Position numbers and translations under genes: made by a program. DNA of 64,000 nt from Pseudobacter sp. Its GTDB lineage: Bacteria; Bacteroidota; Bacteroidia; Chitinophagales; Chitinophagaceae. Location: contig JAFIGX010000024.1 of NCBI GenBank assembly GCA_017849455.1, positions 186,001 to 250,000 on the forward strand. Reading direction: 5' to 3'. Below are positions 16,685 through 27,000 of the stretch, piece by piece. The notes beneath the pieces were generated by a model. That model saw only the letters and a program-made list of their open reading frames with translations. It did no database searches and was not told where the DNA came from. Every line of letters begins with the position of its first letter. The first letter of the stretch is position 1.

Positions 16685-16710
16685 AATGGTGAGGGGTATC
16701 GAACCCCTTT
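16685..16710 (-). other. tRNA T-arm-like fragment
   Basis: On the minus strand AGGGGTTCGATACCCCT forms a 5-bp stem with a seven-base TTCGATA loop, the canonical T arm. It is followed by CACCATTCA, somewhat like an acceptor end. It shares 10 consecutive bases (AGGGGTTCGA) with the ssrA T arm but is inverted relative to it. No anticodon or D arm lies nearby, so this is not a gene; it may be an att core or relic. Confidence 0.4.
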
Positions 16711-17386
16711 TAAGGGTATTTGAAGTCTTTTAGACGATAGATAGAATCGAAACTGCAAAGGGCACTAAACAGAGATTGCTATTCTTATGGACAGCTGTGC
16801 TACCCTCTGGAAAAAGGAGACAATACCATCAGCAATGTGCCTGTTCTTTTGCTTGTTTGAGTGTGTCAGCTATATTTTCTACAACGAGCTGGCTTATGAT
16901 TTTCCTAAGGAATGTTTTCTCATCAATTAGGGATATGTCCGGGAACTGTTTTAGACCATTCCATGTTTCGTCTTACCCGCATCAGTTAGAGGTCTGTTGA
17001 TATAAACTAATTGAAGACTTTGAGTAATATTGAATACGGAAAAGCATGATTCGGTATATACAATGCCATATGGGAATAGAAAGCTTATTGATTTTATTTT
17101 TCTTAAATTGAATATTCTCAAAGGCTTATCCAATATATATATTAATAAAGAAATACTTCGCATATTATGACTATATAAATGAATTCATTTCCAGGCCTGG
17201 GTTACTGGATACATTTATGAATTTTCCTATTTCACTGCTCACGCGATGGAGAAAGGTGTTGTCCGACACTAGGAAGTGGTCTCAAAACATGAAGATTCTT
17301 TAATGACGTTTATCTTTTTAGCCTTATTTCCTTATTGGAGAATATTGTCTGAATGGTTATTTGCTCGGGAGATATTTCCAAAATTG

Positions 17387-17445
17387 GCTATTTAACCGGA
17401 AAATAATTCTAAAGTAAGATTTTTTAGCCTTTTAATCGGAAAATA
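17387..17445 (+). promoter_or_regulatory. Direct-repeat operator candidate of the AbiEi-Fic gene
   Basis: GCTATTTAACCGGAAAATA (17387-17405) and GCCTTTTAATCGGAAAATA (17427-17445) match at 16 of 19 bases and are spaced 40 bases apart, close to four helical turns. The second copy ends at the first base of the start codon. A weaker third copy (TTTTTAGCCTTATTTCC) begins at 17315. The location suits autorepression by the N-terminal winged-helix domain of the gene product. Confidence 0.6.
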
Positions 17446-18914
17446 TGGCACCAATAAGATTACAGGAGATCATTGTAGGGGCCAGGGAGCGATCCAAGGA
17501 AATAGGAAAACTGGAAAAGGGCGGTCTTTTGAGGAAGATTGCACCTAGAATATATACTTCCAACTTAGAAGAGGCCCCTGGTGTTATTATAAGACGCAAT
17601 TGGTACCGCTTACTCGCAGATCTATATCCAGAGGCAATGCTAAGCCATCGGAGTGCGTTGGAACGTATGCCGACGCCTGAGGAAGGGCATATATTTCTGA
17701 CCTATACCTATACGGAGAATATTGAATTACCTGGCTTAACCATTCATCTTTTAAAGGGAAATATTCCTCTGGAGGATGATCGTCCCTTTTTCGGGAGTTT
17801 ACGCGCCTCCAGCCTGGCTCGTGCGTACCTTGAAAATTTACAGCCATCAAGGGGAGCAGGGGAAGGCGTTAAAACGCTTTCAAGAGAAACATTGAAAGAA
17901 AAGATTGAATCTTATCTGCGTTCCAAAGGAGATAAAGGGTTAAATGAGGTAAGGGATAGAGCAAAGATAATTGCACCTATGCTCGGAATGGATAAAGAAT
18001 ATAAGTTGCTTAATCAGTTAATTACGGACATCATGGGAACGGGATTTTCCAAAAACTTAGTAAGCCCTGTTGCAAAAGCGAGGGTACTGGGCGAACCATT
18101 TGATCCCGATCGTATCAGTCTTTTTGAATCATTATATGGAGAGTTGGTGAAAATAGATTTTCCCGATTACCCGGACAGAAACGAAAAGGTTAAGTCTTAC
18201 CAAAATTTTGCCTTTTTTGAAGGGTATTTTTCTAACTATATAGAGGGTACGGAATTTACAGTAGATGAAGCAAAACAGATCATAACTACGGCTACGCCTC
18301 TGCCGGGGCGAGACGAAGATTCACATGACGTGCTGGGCACATACCAGATTGTATCCAACAGGAAAGAAATGTCGGTACTTCCTGAAAATGCAGATCATTT
18401 TTTAGAATTGTTAAGGGAGCGACATGGTATATTATTGGCGGCGCGAATAACTAAAAGCCCAGGTGCATTTAAGGACCGAAATAACCGTGCAGGCCTGACA
18501 GAGTTTGTTGATTGGCAGTTAGTATCTGGTACTTTAAAGAAAGGGTATGAATTATATAGCATGCTTCAACATCCATTTGCCCGAGCAGCATATATGATGT
18601 TTTTTGTGAGTGAAGTGCATCCATTTATTGATGGCAATGGAAGAATAGCACGTGTTATGATGAATGCAGAATTAGGGGCATATAGTTTATCGAAAATTAT
18701 TATCCCCACAGTGTATAGGGAGGACTATATGGGCACCTTAAAAAAGCTAACTAAGCAAAGGGATGGAAATGCGTATATCCGGATGCTACTGAAGGCGTGG
18801 GATTTTAGCCGTAATGTATACGACGATAACCTGGATTCAATGGAGCAGTATTTAATTGCGTGTAACGCTTTCCTGGGCCCTAAAGATGGCTATCTTAAAA
18901 TAATACCAAGATGA
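17445..18914 (+). CDS. Fic-domain protein with AbiEi-like N-terminal domain
   Basis: 489 residues. Residues 1-about 160 resemble the AbiEi antitoxin/regulator family: a winged helix (EIGKLEKGGLLRKIAPRIYTSN), then the AMLSHRSALE region. The C-terminal half is a Fic domain with an intact core HPFIDGNGRIAR starting at H392, including the catalytic His. Fic enzymes transfer AMP or related groups to protein hydroxyls. An inhibitory helix motif S263-NYI-E267-G268 precedes the core, matching (S/T)xxxE(G/N), so the enzyme should be autoinhibited. The gene stands alone on the plus strand at the edge of the island, with direct repeats leading up to its ATG. An AbiEi-type module joined to Fic suggests a self-regulating toxin or phage-defence protein; the target is unknown. 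Confidence 0.87.
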   Translation: MAPIRLQEIIVGARERSKEIGKLEKGGLLRKIAPRIYTSNLEEAPGVIIRRNWYRLLADLYPEAMLSHRSALERMPTPEEGHIFLTYTYTENIELPGLTIHLLKGNIPLEDDRPFFGSLRASSLARAYLENLQPSRGAGEGVKTLSRETLKEKIESYLRSKGDKGLNEVRDRAKIIAPMLGMDKEYKLLNQLITDIMGTGFSKNLVSPVAKARVLGEPFDPDRISLFESLYGELVKIDFPDYPDRNEKVKSYQNFAFFEGYFSNYIEGTEFTVDEAKQIITTATPLPGRDEDSHDVLGTYQIVSNRKEMSVLPENADHFLELLRERHGILLAARITKSPGAFKDRNNRAGLTEFVDWQLVSGTLKKGYELYSMLQHPFARAAYMMFFVSEVHPFIDGNGRIARVMMNAELGAYSLSKIIIPTVYREDYMGTLKKLTKQRDGNAYIRMLLKAWDFSRNVYDDNLDSMEQYLIACNAFLGPKDGYLKIIPR

Positions 18915-18966
18915 AATGAGTGATTTTAAATGTTTTAAAAACGTATTTTAGAATTCATTCTTCCCC

Positions 18967-21921
18967 CTAATGCATCTCCGAATGAAAGTTCAACAGGAAA
19001 TTGACCAGGTTTACACCTGCCGGGATCTGTAACTTTTTCCGTAAACGATGTCTTCCCAATTCTACTCCTTTTACAGTAATGTTCATGATCTGGGCTATTT
19101 CCTTGCTGCTGAGGTTCAGCCGCAGGTAGGCGCATAACTTCAGCTCACTGGCTGTAAGGTTCGGGAATATTTCTTTGAGCGATACCAGGAAGTTGCTATG
19201 CACCATATCAAAATGCACGGCAAACTGCTCCCAGTTCTTCTTCATCTTGTCGTCACCCAGCATTCGAAGGATCTTTTTATAGTCGTCCGATTCCTTATCC
19301 AGTTCGTGTAATTTTTTCATGCGTACGAACTCTTCTTTCACCTTCATCAGCATCTCACCTTTTTGGACCAGGTTGAAGGTGGTGGAGGCCAGTTCGGTAT
19401 TCTTCAACTGGATCTCGGACTGCAGTTTTTCATTCTGGAGCCTGATAATCTCCTTTTCATCCCGCTCCCGCTCCAATTGGTGCAGGTACATCAACTGTTT
19501 TTGTTCTTCCTCATGCTTTTCTATCTGCAACTGGTGCAGGTATTCCATTCGTTTGCGCTCTTCGTCATGCTTTCGTTGCTGGGATATGAACTTTTTCTTT
19601 TGCCACTTATATATGCCATAGATAAGCAACATGATCAGTATACCGTATACGACATTCGCCGATACGGTCCGGTACCAGGGCGCCAGGATAGTAAAACGGT
19701 AACTGGCAATAGCGCTTTCCTGTCCCTCATGCGTACGTGCTTTTACCCGGAATGTATAAGTGCCGGGAGAAAGATAAGCATAGTCCTTCTCGTTCTTTTT
19801 CGTCCAGGCTGACCAGTTCTTATCATAGTCTTCCAGGAAATAGGAGTATTCAATGCTCGATTGTTTGCCATAAAATGCCGAAGCGTAATCGAAATGGATG
19901 GAGTTCCAGGCATAGGGGATAGCCGGTACTTTCTCATTGAGCAGTCCCTGCCGTTCTTCTTCTGTACTAAAATAACCGCCAAAAATGATGCTGTCCTTTG
20001 CATTGATGATACTGACGCTGCTGATGCCTATCGGGACCAATTCACGCGATTGCTTATACTGATCGTAATTGATATAATAAAAGCCTTCATCCGCCGCGAC
20101 AAAAACATTGCGACTGTTGTAAGGGTATACATATTCCAGCCCATTGCCGGAGATCTTGTTGTTCAATTCGGGGAAATAGATCAATTGCGGTTCTTTTCCA
20201 CTCATGTCTGCAACACCTAAATGTTTATTGTGCACAAACCAGATATTGCCCTGTTGGTCCTCTTTCAGGTATTGAATGGGCACATTGGGTAAAAGTTTCC
20301 GGAAGAAAACGGATGGTTCAAAATCGCCTTTCCTGTCGTTGTACTCGAAAATCCCCTTGTCATTGGTTAACACTACCCGGCCTTTGACGCCAAAGATATG
20401 GTTGTTGTTACTGGAAAGTATGCCGTTCCGGTCTTCGTACACGGAAACGCGGGGGTTTATACCTCCATTGAGGTCCAATTTATACAGCCCTTCATAGGGA
20501 TGTGATGCCCAGGCGATATTGTTGTCCATGGCCAGGAACCGGGCCGACTCGAAATGTGCGTGAATGACCGGATCGGTAAAACGGCCATTCGCATAGTGGT
20601 AAAAATTGACACCATTGTAAGTGCCAGCCATGATCACGGCAGAGGGGGCAATATTGCTAAGCGGTACAATGGTCCAGAAGCCTGAACTGCTGTCGATCAC
20701 ACGGGCGGTCTTGCCATCGATCACAAATAGACCGTCGTTATGTCCCATCAGCAATTGTCCATTCACTTCCGATAAACTCCACACCTGACCTTTTGGGCCC
20801 GGCACCAGTTCGAATTTGCTTTTGGTGAAACCGATATCGTCCTTCTGCGAAATGGATGCCTGATATAACCCATTGGAAGTACCCAGGTACAGGTGGTGGT
20901 TATGCATCACGGCCGACTTACCGGCTATATGTTCCTGATAGTCCGGGTAGATATGTTTGATGGCGCTGTTGAATGCAATAAAATCAATACCATTATCGAG
21001 GCCCAGCCATAAATTCTTTTTGTTGTCTACCAGAACACTTAGGATATTATTGCTTTGCAGACCATCCTGGTGGGAAAGCCGTTGTATCAGCTCACCCTTT
21101 TCATTGATGATGAAACAACCCGCCAGGTTGGTGACAATGACGATCCGGTTCTTGTCGATAATCGCTGCCTTATAGGGATTTTTATCATTAATAATATTCA
21201 TGTCCGCTGAATGGAAGGGCGTTATTTCTTCGCCATTCAAAACATAGGAACCATGATTTTTCGTAATGATCAGCGAACTGTCTCCATCCAAAGGCAGGAT
21301 AGCAGAGATCTGTGTTTTCTCATTGAAAAAATGGGATTCTCTGAAAGGCTCCCACTGACCATTTCGAAACTTCAACAATCCTCTCTGCCAGGCTTTGGCG
21401 ATAAGCAGGCCATGGCTTTCCCCCAGGAATCCCCAGGCTATATTCCTGTAAACGGTGATCTTTTCGTTATGCAACTGAAAGATCTTTTTGAAGGAGCGGA
21501 AAAATACTTCATTCCTTACCGCTACAACCTCCCAAACGTCTGTGAAATCCAGGTCTGTATCCGGTATCAGTTGGTTCAGTGAAGTATATTCAAGCTGGTC
21601 GTTCTTTCCCGGCTCAAAGTAACCGATCTCACCCTGACCTCCGATGTAAATACGACCATTACTGCCAATGGCGAGTGAGCGAATGCCGGTAGTATTGGGA
21701 AGACTGTATTTTTTCCACAGGCTACCATCGAAGGTCAACAAACCATCATCATTGGCTACATAGATTATGCCCTGTTTATCCTGGGTTATTTTCCAGTTCT
21801 GTGTGCCGGCATTATAGACCCTTTTAGGATAATTGATTATTTCCGGCAGTGCAATAGTGTTCTGTGCAAAGCTGGTCAGGCTGGCAATAATACAAGCAGT
21901 TAGTAACAGTTTCTTAGGCAT
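18967..21921 (-). CDS. Propeller/Y_Y_Y one-component regulator with LuxR-type HTH (PUL1)
   Basis: 984 residues from the ATG at 21919-21921; an in-frame start 14 codons upstream is disfavoured because MPKKLLLTACIIASLTSFAQ is a clean signal peptide. A long series of two-component-propeller repeats (for example DKQGIIYVANDDGLLTFDGS) fills most of the periplasmic part. Then comes a Y_Y_Y domain (SIEYSYFLEDYDKNWSAWTK), one membrane segment (TVSANVVYGILIMLLIYGIY), a long charged coiled coil, and a C-terminal LuxR-like HTH (LTASELKLCAYLRLNLSSKE...HRLRKKLQIP). No kinase domain is present, so it is a membrane-spanning transcription factor. It diverges from the GH5-SusCD operon and is presumed to activate it on sensing glucan fragments. 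It is a clear paralogue of the regulator ending at 34977. Confidence 0.92.
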   Translation of the reverse strand: MPKKLLLTACIIASLTSFAQNTIALPEIINYPKRVYNAGTQNWKITQDKQGIIYVANDDGLLTFDGSLWKKYSLPNTTGIRSLAIGSNGRIYIGGQGEIGYFEPGKNDQLEYTSLNQLIPDTDLDFTDVWEVVAVRNEVFFRSFKKIFQLHNEKITVYRNIAWGFLGESHGLLIAKAWQRGLLKFRNGQWEPFRESHFFNEKTQISAILPLDGDSSLIITKNHGSYVLNGEEITPFHSADMNIINDKNPYKAAIIDKNRIVIVTNLAGCFIINEKGELIQRLSHQDGLQSNNILSVLVDNKKNLWLGLDNGIDFIAFNSAIKHIYPDYQEHIAGKSAVMHNHHLYLGTSNGLYQASISQKDDIGFTKSKFELVPGPKGQVWSLSEVNGQLLMGHNDGLFVIDGKTARVIDSSSGFWTIVPLSNIAPSAVIMAGTYNGVNFYHYANGRFTDPVIHAHFESARFLAMDNNIAWASHPYEGLYKLDLNGGINPRVSVYEDRNGILSSNNNHIFGVKGRVVLTNDKGIFEYNDRKGDFEPSVFFRKLLPNVPIQYLKEDQQGNIWFVHNKHLGVADMSGKEPQLIYFPELNNKISGNGLEYVYPYNSRNVFVAADEGFYYINYDQYKQSRELVPIGISSVSIINAKDSIIFGGYFSTEEERQGLLNEKVPAIPYAWNSIHFDYASAFYGKQSSIEYSYFLEDYDKNWSAWTKKNEKDYAYLSPGTYTFRVKARTHEGQESAIASYRFTILAPWYRTVSANVVYGILIMLLIYGIYKWQKKKFISQQRKHDEERKRMEYLHQLQIEKHEEEQKQLMYLHQLERERDEKEIIRLQNEKLQSEIQLKNTELASTTFNLVQKGEMLMKVKEEFVRMKKLHELDKESDDYKKILRMLGDDKMKKNWEQFAVHFDMVHSNFLVSLKEIFPNLTASELKLCAYLRLNLSSKEIAQIMNITVKGVELGRHRLRKKLQIPAGVNLVNFLLNFHSEMH

Positions 21922-21970
21922 GGCAATCCATTCGATTCTCAATTTAAGGAAATATGAAATCAATGAGAAG

Positions 21971-22047
21971 GTGTGGATAAGGTATTGATAAGGTCAAAAC
22001 CCTGTAGTTTAACATCTTATCATTTTTTTGATGTGGTATTGATGGGG
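21971..22047. promoter_or_regulatory. Candidate operator repeats between PUL1 regulator and GH5
   Basis: Two copies of GGTATTGATRRGG lie here: 21981-21993 and 22035-22047. The second is part of TTTTTTGATGTGGTATTGAT continuing GGGG. A third relative precedes susC at 23964-23986. The divergent promoters and the shared motif suggest binding by the LuxR-type domain of the regulator. Confidence 0.55.
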
Positions 22048-22143
22048 CGTCCGATGATGGAAATGTATAACCGAAAGCTAATTTAGGTTACTGAAATCCC
22101 GCTATTGGTCCATCTATTATTAATCTCAATTATCATCAGTACT

Positions 22144-23886
22144 ATGATCAACAAATTGCTTATGCCAATCATTTTCCTGATCGTTTCGTTCCCAGCGAAG
22201 GCCCAGGAGTTCCTGAAAGCGGCTGGTACGCAGATCGTCAATGAAAAGGGAATGCCTGTTCTGCTCAGAGGTGTTGGATTGGGTGGATGGATGCTGCAGG
22301 AAGGATATATGCTGAAAGTGCCTGGCGCCGGTATGCAACACCTCATCCGGTCCCGCATCAGTGAGTTGATCGGCGAAACGAAAACACAGGAGTTTTATGA
22401 CACCTGGCTTGCCAACCATACCCGCAAAACGGATATCGATTCTATGAAAGCCTGGGGCTTCAATTCTGTTCGCCTGCCAATACATTATGACCTGTTTACA
22501 TTATCCGTGGAGCAGGAGCCGGTGGCTGGCAAAGATACCTGGCTCCTGAAAGGGTTTCGCCTTACTGATAGCTTACTGTCGTGGTGCAAGGCTAACGGTC
22601 TGTACCTGATACTCGACCTGCATGCGGCCCCGGGCGGACAGGGTAACGACCTGAACATTTCCGACAGAGATCCTGCCAAACCTTCACTATGGCAAAGTGA
22701 AGCGAACCGGAAAAAAACGATCGCTCTATGGAAAAAGCTGGCCGAACGATATGCCCATGAGCCGGCTATTGCTGCCTACGATATTATCAATGAACCCAAC
22801 TGGGGATTTGCAGATACCGTGAATGACAGGAACGGCCTGAAAGAAACCGGGAACGGACCATTACGGCAATTGATGCTAGAAATTACCAGGGCCATCCGTG
22901 AAGTGGATACAAGGCATATCATTATTATCGAAGGGAATGGATGGGGCAACAACTATAATGGGATACTTCCTCCATGGGATAATAATATGGTGTTGAGCTT
23001 TCACAAGTATTGGAATTATAATGACCAGCGATCTATTCAGCATATATTGGATATGAGAGATAAATACAAGATGCCCGTTTGGTTGGGCGAAACCGGTGAG
23101 AACTCCAATGTATGGTTTACTGAAGCTGTTCAACTGCTGGAAACGAACAACATCGGATGGGCCTGGTGGCCTTTAAAAAAAATAGGAAATAATAATCCTA
23201 TGCAAATACTGTCCAATCCCGGCTATGAAAAGATCCTTGCCTGGTGGTCGGGCAGTGGGCCCCGGCCTTCTGCGCAGGAAGCGTATGACGGCCTTATGAA
23301 ACTGGCTACTGATACAAAACTGGAAAATACCGTGGTGAAACGGGATGTGTTGGATGCCCTGCTAAGACAACCTCATTCATTGACCACGATACCTTTCCGT
23401 GAACGCATCATTGAAAATGGTTCCTTACTCCAGGCAGTAGATTATGACCTGGGCAGGAACGGGGCTGCTTATTTCGATAATGATACTGCGGATTATCATA
23501 TTTCGAATGGATCTGCGAGGGGTGGTAACCGTGGTCACGCATACAGGAATGATGGAGTGGATATTATAGCCGATCCGGAAAAGGAGGGCCATTATATCAT
23601 TTCCCATACCGAGCCCGGAGAATGGGTCAGGTATACATTTAAAGTTCTACGCACCGGTAACTATCACATCAGACTGGAATACCATGCACCGAAGGAACAT
23701 GGCAAAGTAACCCTTTCAGTAAATCAACAGGAGGTGGCAGGCGGGATCGTATTATCCAAAAATCCGGATTGGACATCTTCAGAAATAAAGAACATCACCC
23801 TGCAGGAGGGTTGGAATACACTTCAGATCAGCATCCATGCAGGAGGCTTCGATTTCAGATCGATCAGGTTCGATGAAGTCAAATAA
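22144..23886 (+). CDS. GH5 family glycoside hydrolase with C-terminal CBM6-like module
   Basis: 580 residues from the ATG at 22144; MINKLLMPIIFLIVSFPAKAQ is a signal peptide, so the upstream in-frame start at 22105 is disfavoured. The GH5 barrel spans about 25-385: acid/base E217 in IINEPNW and nucleophile E316 in WLGETGEN, with LHAAPGGQGND and VLSFHKYW as further family hallmarks. A beta-sandwich of CBM6 type occupies about 430-580 (EPGEWVRYTFKV, GFDFRSIRFDE). The pattern is nearest to exo-1,3-beta-glucanase-like GH5 enzymes, but the exact subfamily cannot be set by eye. As a secreted enzyme at the head of PUL1 it would act on beta-glucan before SusCD uptake. Confidence 0.9.
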   Translation: MINKLLMPIIFLIVSFPAKAQEFLKAAGTQIVNEKGMPVLLRGVGLGGWMLQEGYMLKVPGAGMQHLIRSRISELIGETKTQEFYDTWLANHTRKTDIDSMKAWGFNSVRLPIHYDLFTLSVEQEPVAGKDTWLLKGFRLTDSLLSWCKANGLYLILDLHAAPGGQGNDLNISDRDPAKPSLWQSEANRKKTIALWKKLAERYAHEPAIAAYDIINEPNWGFADTVNDRNGLKETGNGPLRQLMLEITRAIREVDTRHIIIIEGNGWGNNYNGILPPWDNNMVLSFHKYWNYNDQRSIQHILDMRDKYKMPVWLGETGENSNVWFTEAVQLLETNNIGWAWWPLKKIGNNNPMQILSNPGYEKILAWWSGSGPRPSAQEAYDGLMKLATDTKLENTVVKRDVLDALLRQPHSLTTIPFRERIIENGSLLQAVDYDLGRNGAAYFDNDTADYHISNGSARGGNRGHAYRNDGVDIIADPEKEGHYIISHTEPGEWVRYTFKVLRTGNYHIRLEYHAPKEHGKVTLSVNQQEVAGGIVLSKNPDWTSSEIKNITLQEGWNTLQISIHAGGFDFRSIRFDEVK

Positions 23887-23963
23887 GTTGAATAGTCGCC
23901 TGCAATTTCAATATGATATGGCAAAGATGTGGTGAAAAAGCCGGCCCAACGCTATTGACAGGC

Positions 23964-23986
23964 GTTTTGATAGGGTAATGATGGGG
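23964..23986 (+). promoter_or_regulatory. Candidate operator in front of PUL1 susC
   Basis: GTTTTGATAGGGTAATGATG (23964-23983) followed by GGG aligns with the site at 22024-22047. Apart from the spacer GTG versus AGG and one T/A change, the TTTTGAT...GGTA.TGATGGGG framework is the same. It sits about 90 bases before the susC ATG. Confidence 0.5.
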
Positions 23987-24076
23987 TACCTTATTAGGAT
24001 AAGGATGAGCGACAAACTACTTTTAATTCTCACATTTCACAGTTCAAACTATTACTAACTAACAATTGACTTGCTT

Positions 24077-27000
24077 ATGAAAATGCTCTTTTCAGTCTTG
24101 ATGATTTTTGTAGCGCAGGCTGTTTTATCGTCTGTGCTGGCACAAAATGTACACGTGAGCAGTGATGTGCTCGTAAGCGGTAAGGTAAGTTCCAAAACGA
24201 CCGGTGAGCCATTAAAAGGAGCTACCGTTTCGGTTAAAGGAACATCTATCGCTACTTCCACAGATGATGGAGGGAACTTCCGGATCAATCCTCCCAACCG
24301 TAAGGCCATCCTGGTCATTTCTCACATCGGAATGGCCACACAGGAGCTGTCCATTCCCGACAACAATACCCTCAATGTTCAACTGGAAGAAAAGGCCCGA
24401 TCAGTTATTGAAGAAGTGGTTGTAGTAGGTTACGGTACGCAGCGCAAAGCTGTGGTCACCGGCGCCATTTCCAGTGTCAAGGCCAAAGACCTGGAAAATG
24501 TGCCCAGCAACCGTATCGAACAGGCCTTGCAGGGAAGGGTTTCAGGTGTAACCATAGCCCAGAACTCCGGACAACCCGGTTCGGTATCCACCATCCGCGT
24601 AAGGGGGATTACCACTTTCGGCGAAGGCGGTAATAATCCTTTATGGGTAGTAGATGGGATAGTTGTTGACCAGGGAGGGATCGGCTACCTGAACCAAAGT
24701 GACATTGAATCCATAGAAGTACTGAAGGATGCCGCATCTGCAGCTATTTATGGTACACGGGCTGCCACCGGCGTTATCCTGGTGACCACCAAAAGGGGAA
24801 AGTCCGGTAAACTAACGGTATCGTATAATGGATTTTATGGAATATCAGCACCCGATAGGAGGCTGAACCTGCTGAATGCCACCCAATACGCTGCTATCCT
24901 GAACGAACGCTCCGTGTCGGGCGGCGGTGGAATTGTTTTTGCCGACCCTGCATCGCTGGGAGCGGGCACCAACTGGCAGGACGCCATATTTTATAATGAT
25001 GCCAAACGCTACTCGCACGAAATTAGTCTGAGCGGTGGCAATGAGAAGTCTACCTTTTATCTTTCATTCGGTTTACAGGACCAGCAGGGTATTGTAGCCA
25101 AACCGATCTCGAATTATACCCGGAAAAATATCCGGCTGAACTCTACCCATAAGATATCCTCCATCTTCACACTGGGACAAACGATCGGGTATTCCCACCA
25201 GAAAGTAATCGGTATCGGAAATACGAACAGTGAATATGGCGGCATATTGAGCTCTGCCATCAATCTCGACCCCATTACGCCGTTAGTGGTCACCGATCCC
25301 GCTGCCGCCAATGCGGCACCCTATAGTGTGAACCCGGTGATCAGGGACGCAAACGGGAACCCTTATGGTATTTCCAGCCTGGTTGGACAGGAAATGGCGA
25401 ACCCGGTAGCCTTTATGCAAACAAGACTGGGCAATTATGGCTGGTCTGATGATTTCGTGGGCAATGCATACCTCGAGGCAGCCATAACGAAGAACATAAA
25501 AGTCCGGTCAACGCTGGGCGGTAAACTGGCCTACTGGGGCACCCAGGGTTTTACGCCTTTTTATTACCTGAGCGCTACGGTCAAAACTTCCCAGAATAAT
25601 TATGGAAAGGTCAATAACAACAGCTTCAACTGGAATATCGAGAATACCCTCACCTATACCAATACGATAGACCGTCACAATTTTACCGTGCTGCTGGGCC
25701 AGGGCGCTTACGTGGAGAACATCGGCGGCGGTTCTTCCGTTACACTTTTCAATTTACCAATTACCAGTTACAGGGACGCTTCGTTCAACTTCGATATACC
25801 ACAGGCAAACAGAACCTCGGGCTCGTCTGATCTTACAAGACATAAGTTGTCATCTTTATTTGGTCGCGTCCACTACAACTATGATGAAAAGTATTTGTTT
25901 ACCGGTATTTTACGGCGCGACGGATCATCCCGTTTTGGCACCAATAATAAATATGGTGTATTCTCTGCTTTCTCTGTGGGTTGGAACGTATCGAATGAAA
26001 GGTTCTGGCCTGCCAGTGATGTGTTCAACCGGTTAAAGATCAGGGGTGGCTATGGCGTTGTAGGTAATGATGCCATCAGGGATTTCGGTTACCTGGCCAC
26101 CGTTTCAGGCGGGTTCAATTATACGCTTGGTCTTGCAGACAGGATCACTACCGGTTATGCGCCTGCTTCACTCGACAATCCCGACCTGCGCTGGGAAGAA
26201 ACTTCCCAAACCAATATCGGGTTTGAAGCCACCCTGTTAAAGACCCTTTCCCTGAATGTAGACTTCTACATCAAAAAAACTTCGGGTATCCTGCGGCCGG
26301 TCACCATACCGGGTTATGTAGGCGTTTCCGTTGCTCCGGTCGCCAATATTGCCGATATGGAAAATAAGGGTATCGATATAGACCTGGGTTATCGCCACGA
26401 GATCGGAGATTTCAATTTCTATGTGGGCGGTAATTTCTCTTACCTGAAAAATGAAGTGACGTATGTGGCGGCAGATGCCAATTTCATTGCCGGCGAAGCC
26501 GGTTTCCAGTCCATGGGATCTGTTACGCGCATACAGGTTGGTCAGTCGTATAACTCATTCTTTGGTTTCAAGTCGAACGGTATTTTCCAGAACCAGGCAG
26601 AAATAGATGCCTATAGAAATAAAGACGGAAGCCCGATACAGCCCGGCGCCAAACCAGGCGATTTCCGCTGGGTAGATGTGAATGGCGATGGAACTATCAC
26701 CAATGATGACAAGGATAAAACTTTCCTGGGTAGCAGTATCCCTAAATACACTTTTGGCCTCACGCTCGCATCCGAGTACAAAAATTTCGACCTGATGGTC
26801 TTCATGCAGGGCGTCGGAGGAAACAAAATATTCCAGGGTTTGCGCAGGCTGGATATTGGCAATTCCAACTACTCGACAAAAGTTCTGGGCCGCTGGACAG
26901 GCGAAGGGACCTCCAACGACTATCCGCGTCTCTCTACCAGTGATCCAAACGGCAACTTTGGCCGTATGTCCGACTTCTATCTCGAAAAAGGCGACTATGC

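Larger units (their letters stand above)
16210..17444. other. AT-rich gene-poor junction inside the defence island
   Basis: About 1.2 kb with no credible intact gene. It contains two tRNA/tmRNA-like 3'-end fragments, a hairpin and the repeat array in front of the Fic gene, each listed separately. On the minus strand around 16830-16975 one frame stays open for about 45 codons with ordinary protein-like composition (for example DISLIDEKTFLRKIISQLVV), possibly a remnant of a lost gene. Base composition is markedly more AT-rich than the PUL and core regions. This looks like scar tissue of past insertions and deletions. Confidence 0.6.

Noticed and set aside
16776..17000. 74-codon plus-strand frame in the gene-poor stretch
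   Set aside because: Cys/Ser-rich composition, no promoter or ribosome site, and a more protein-like frame runs on the opposite strand.
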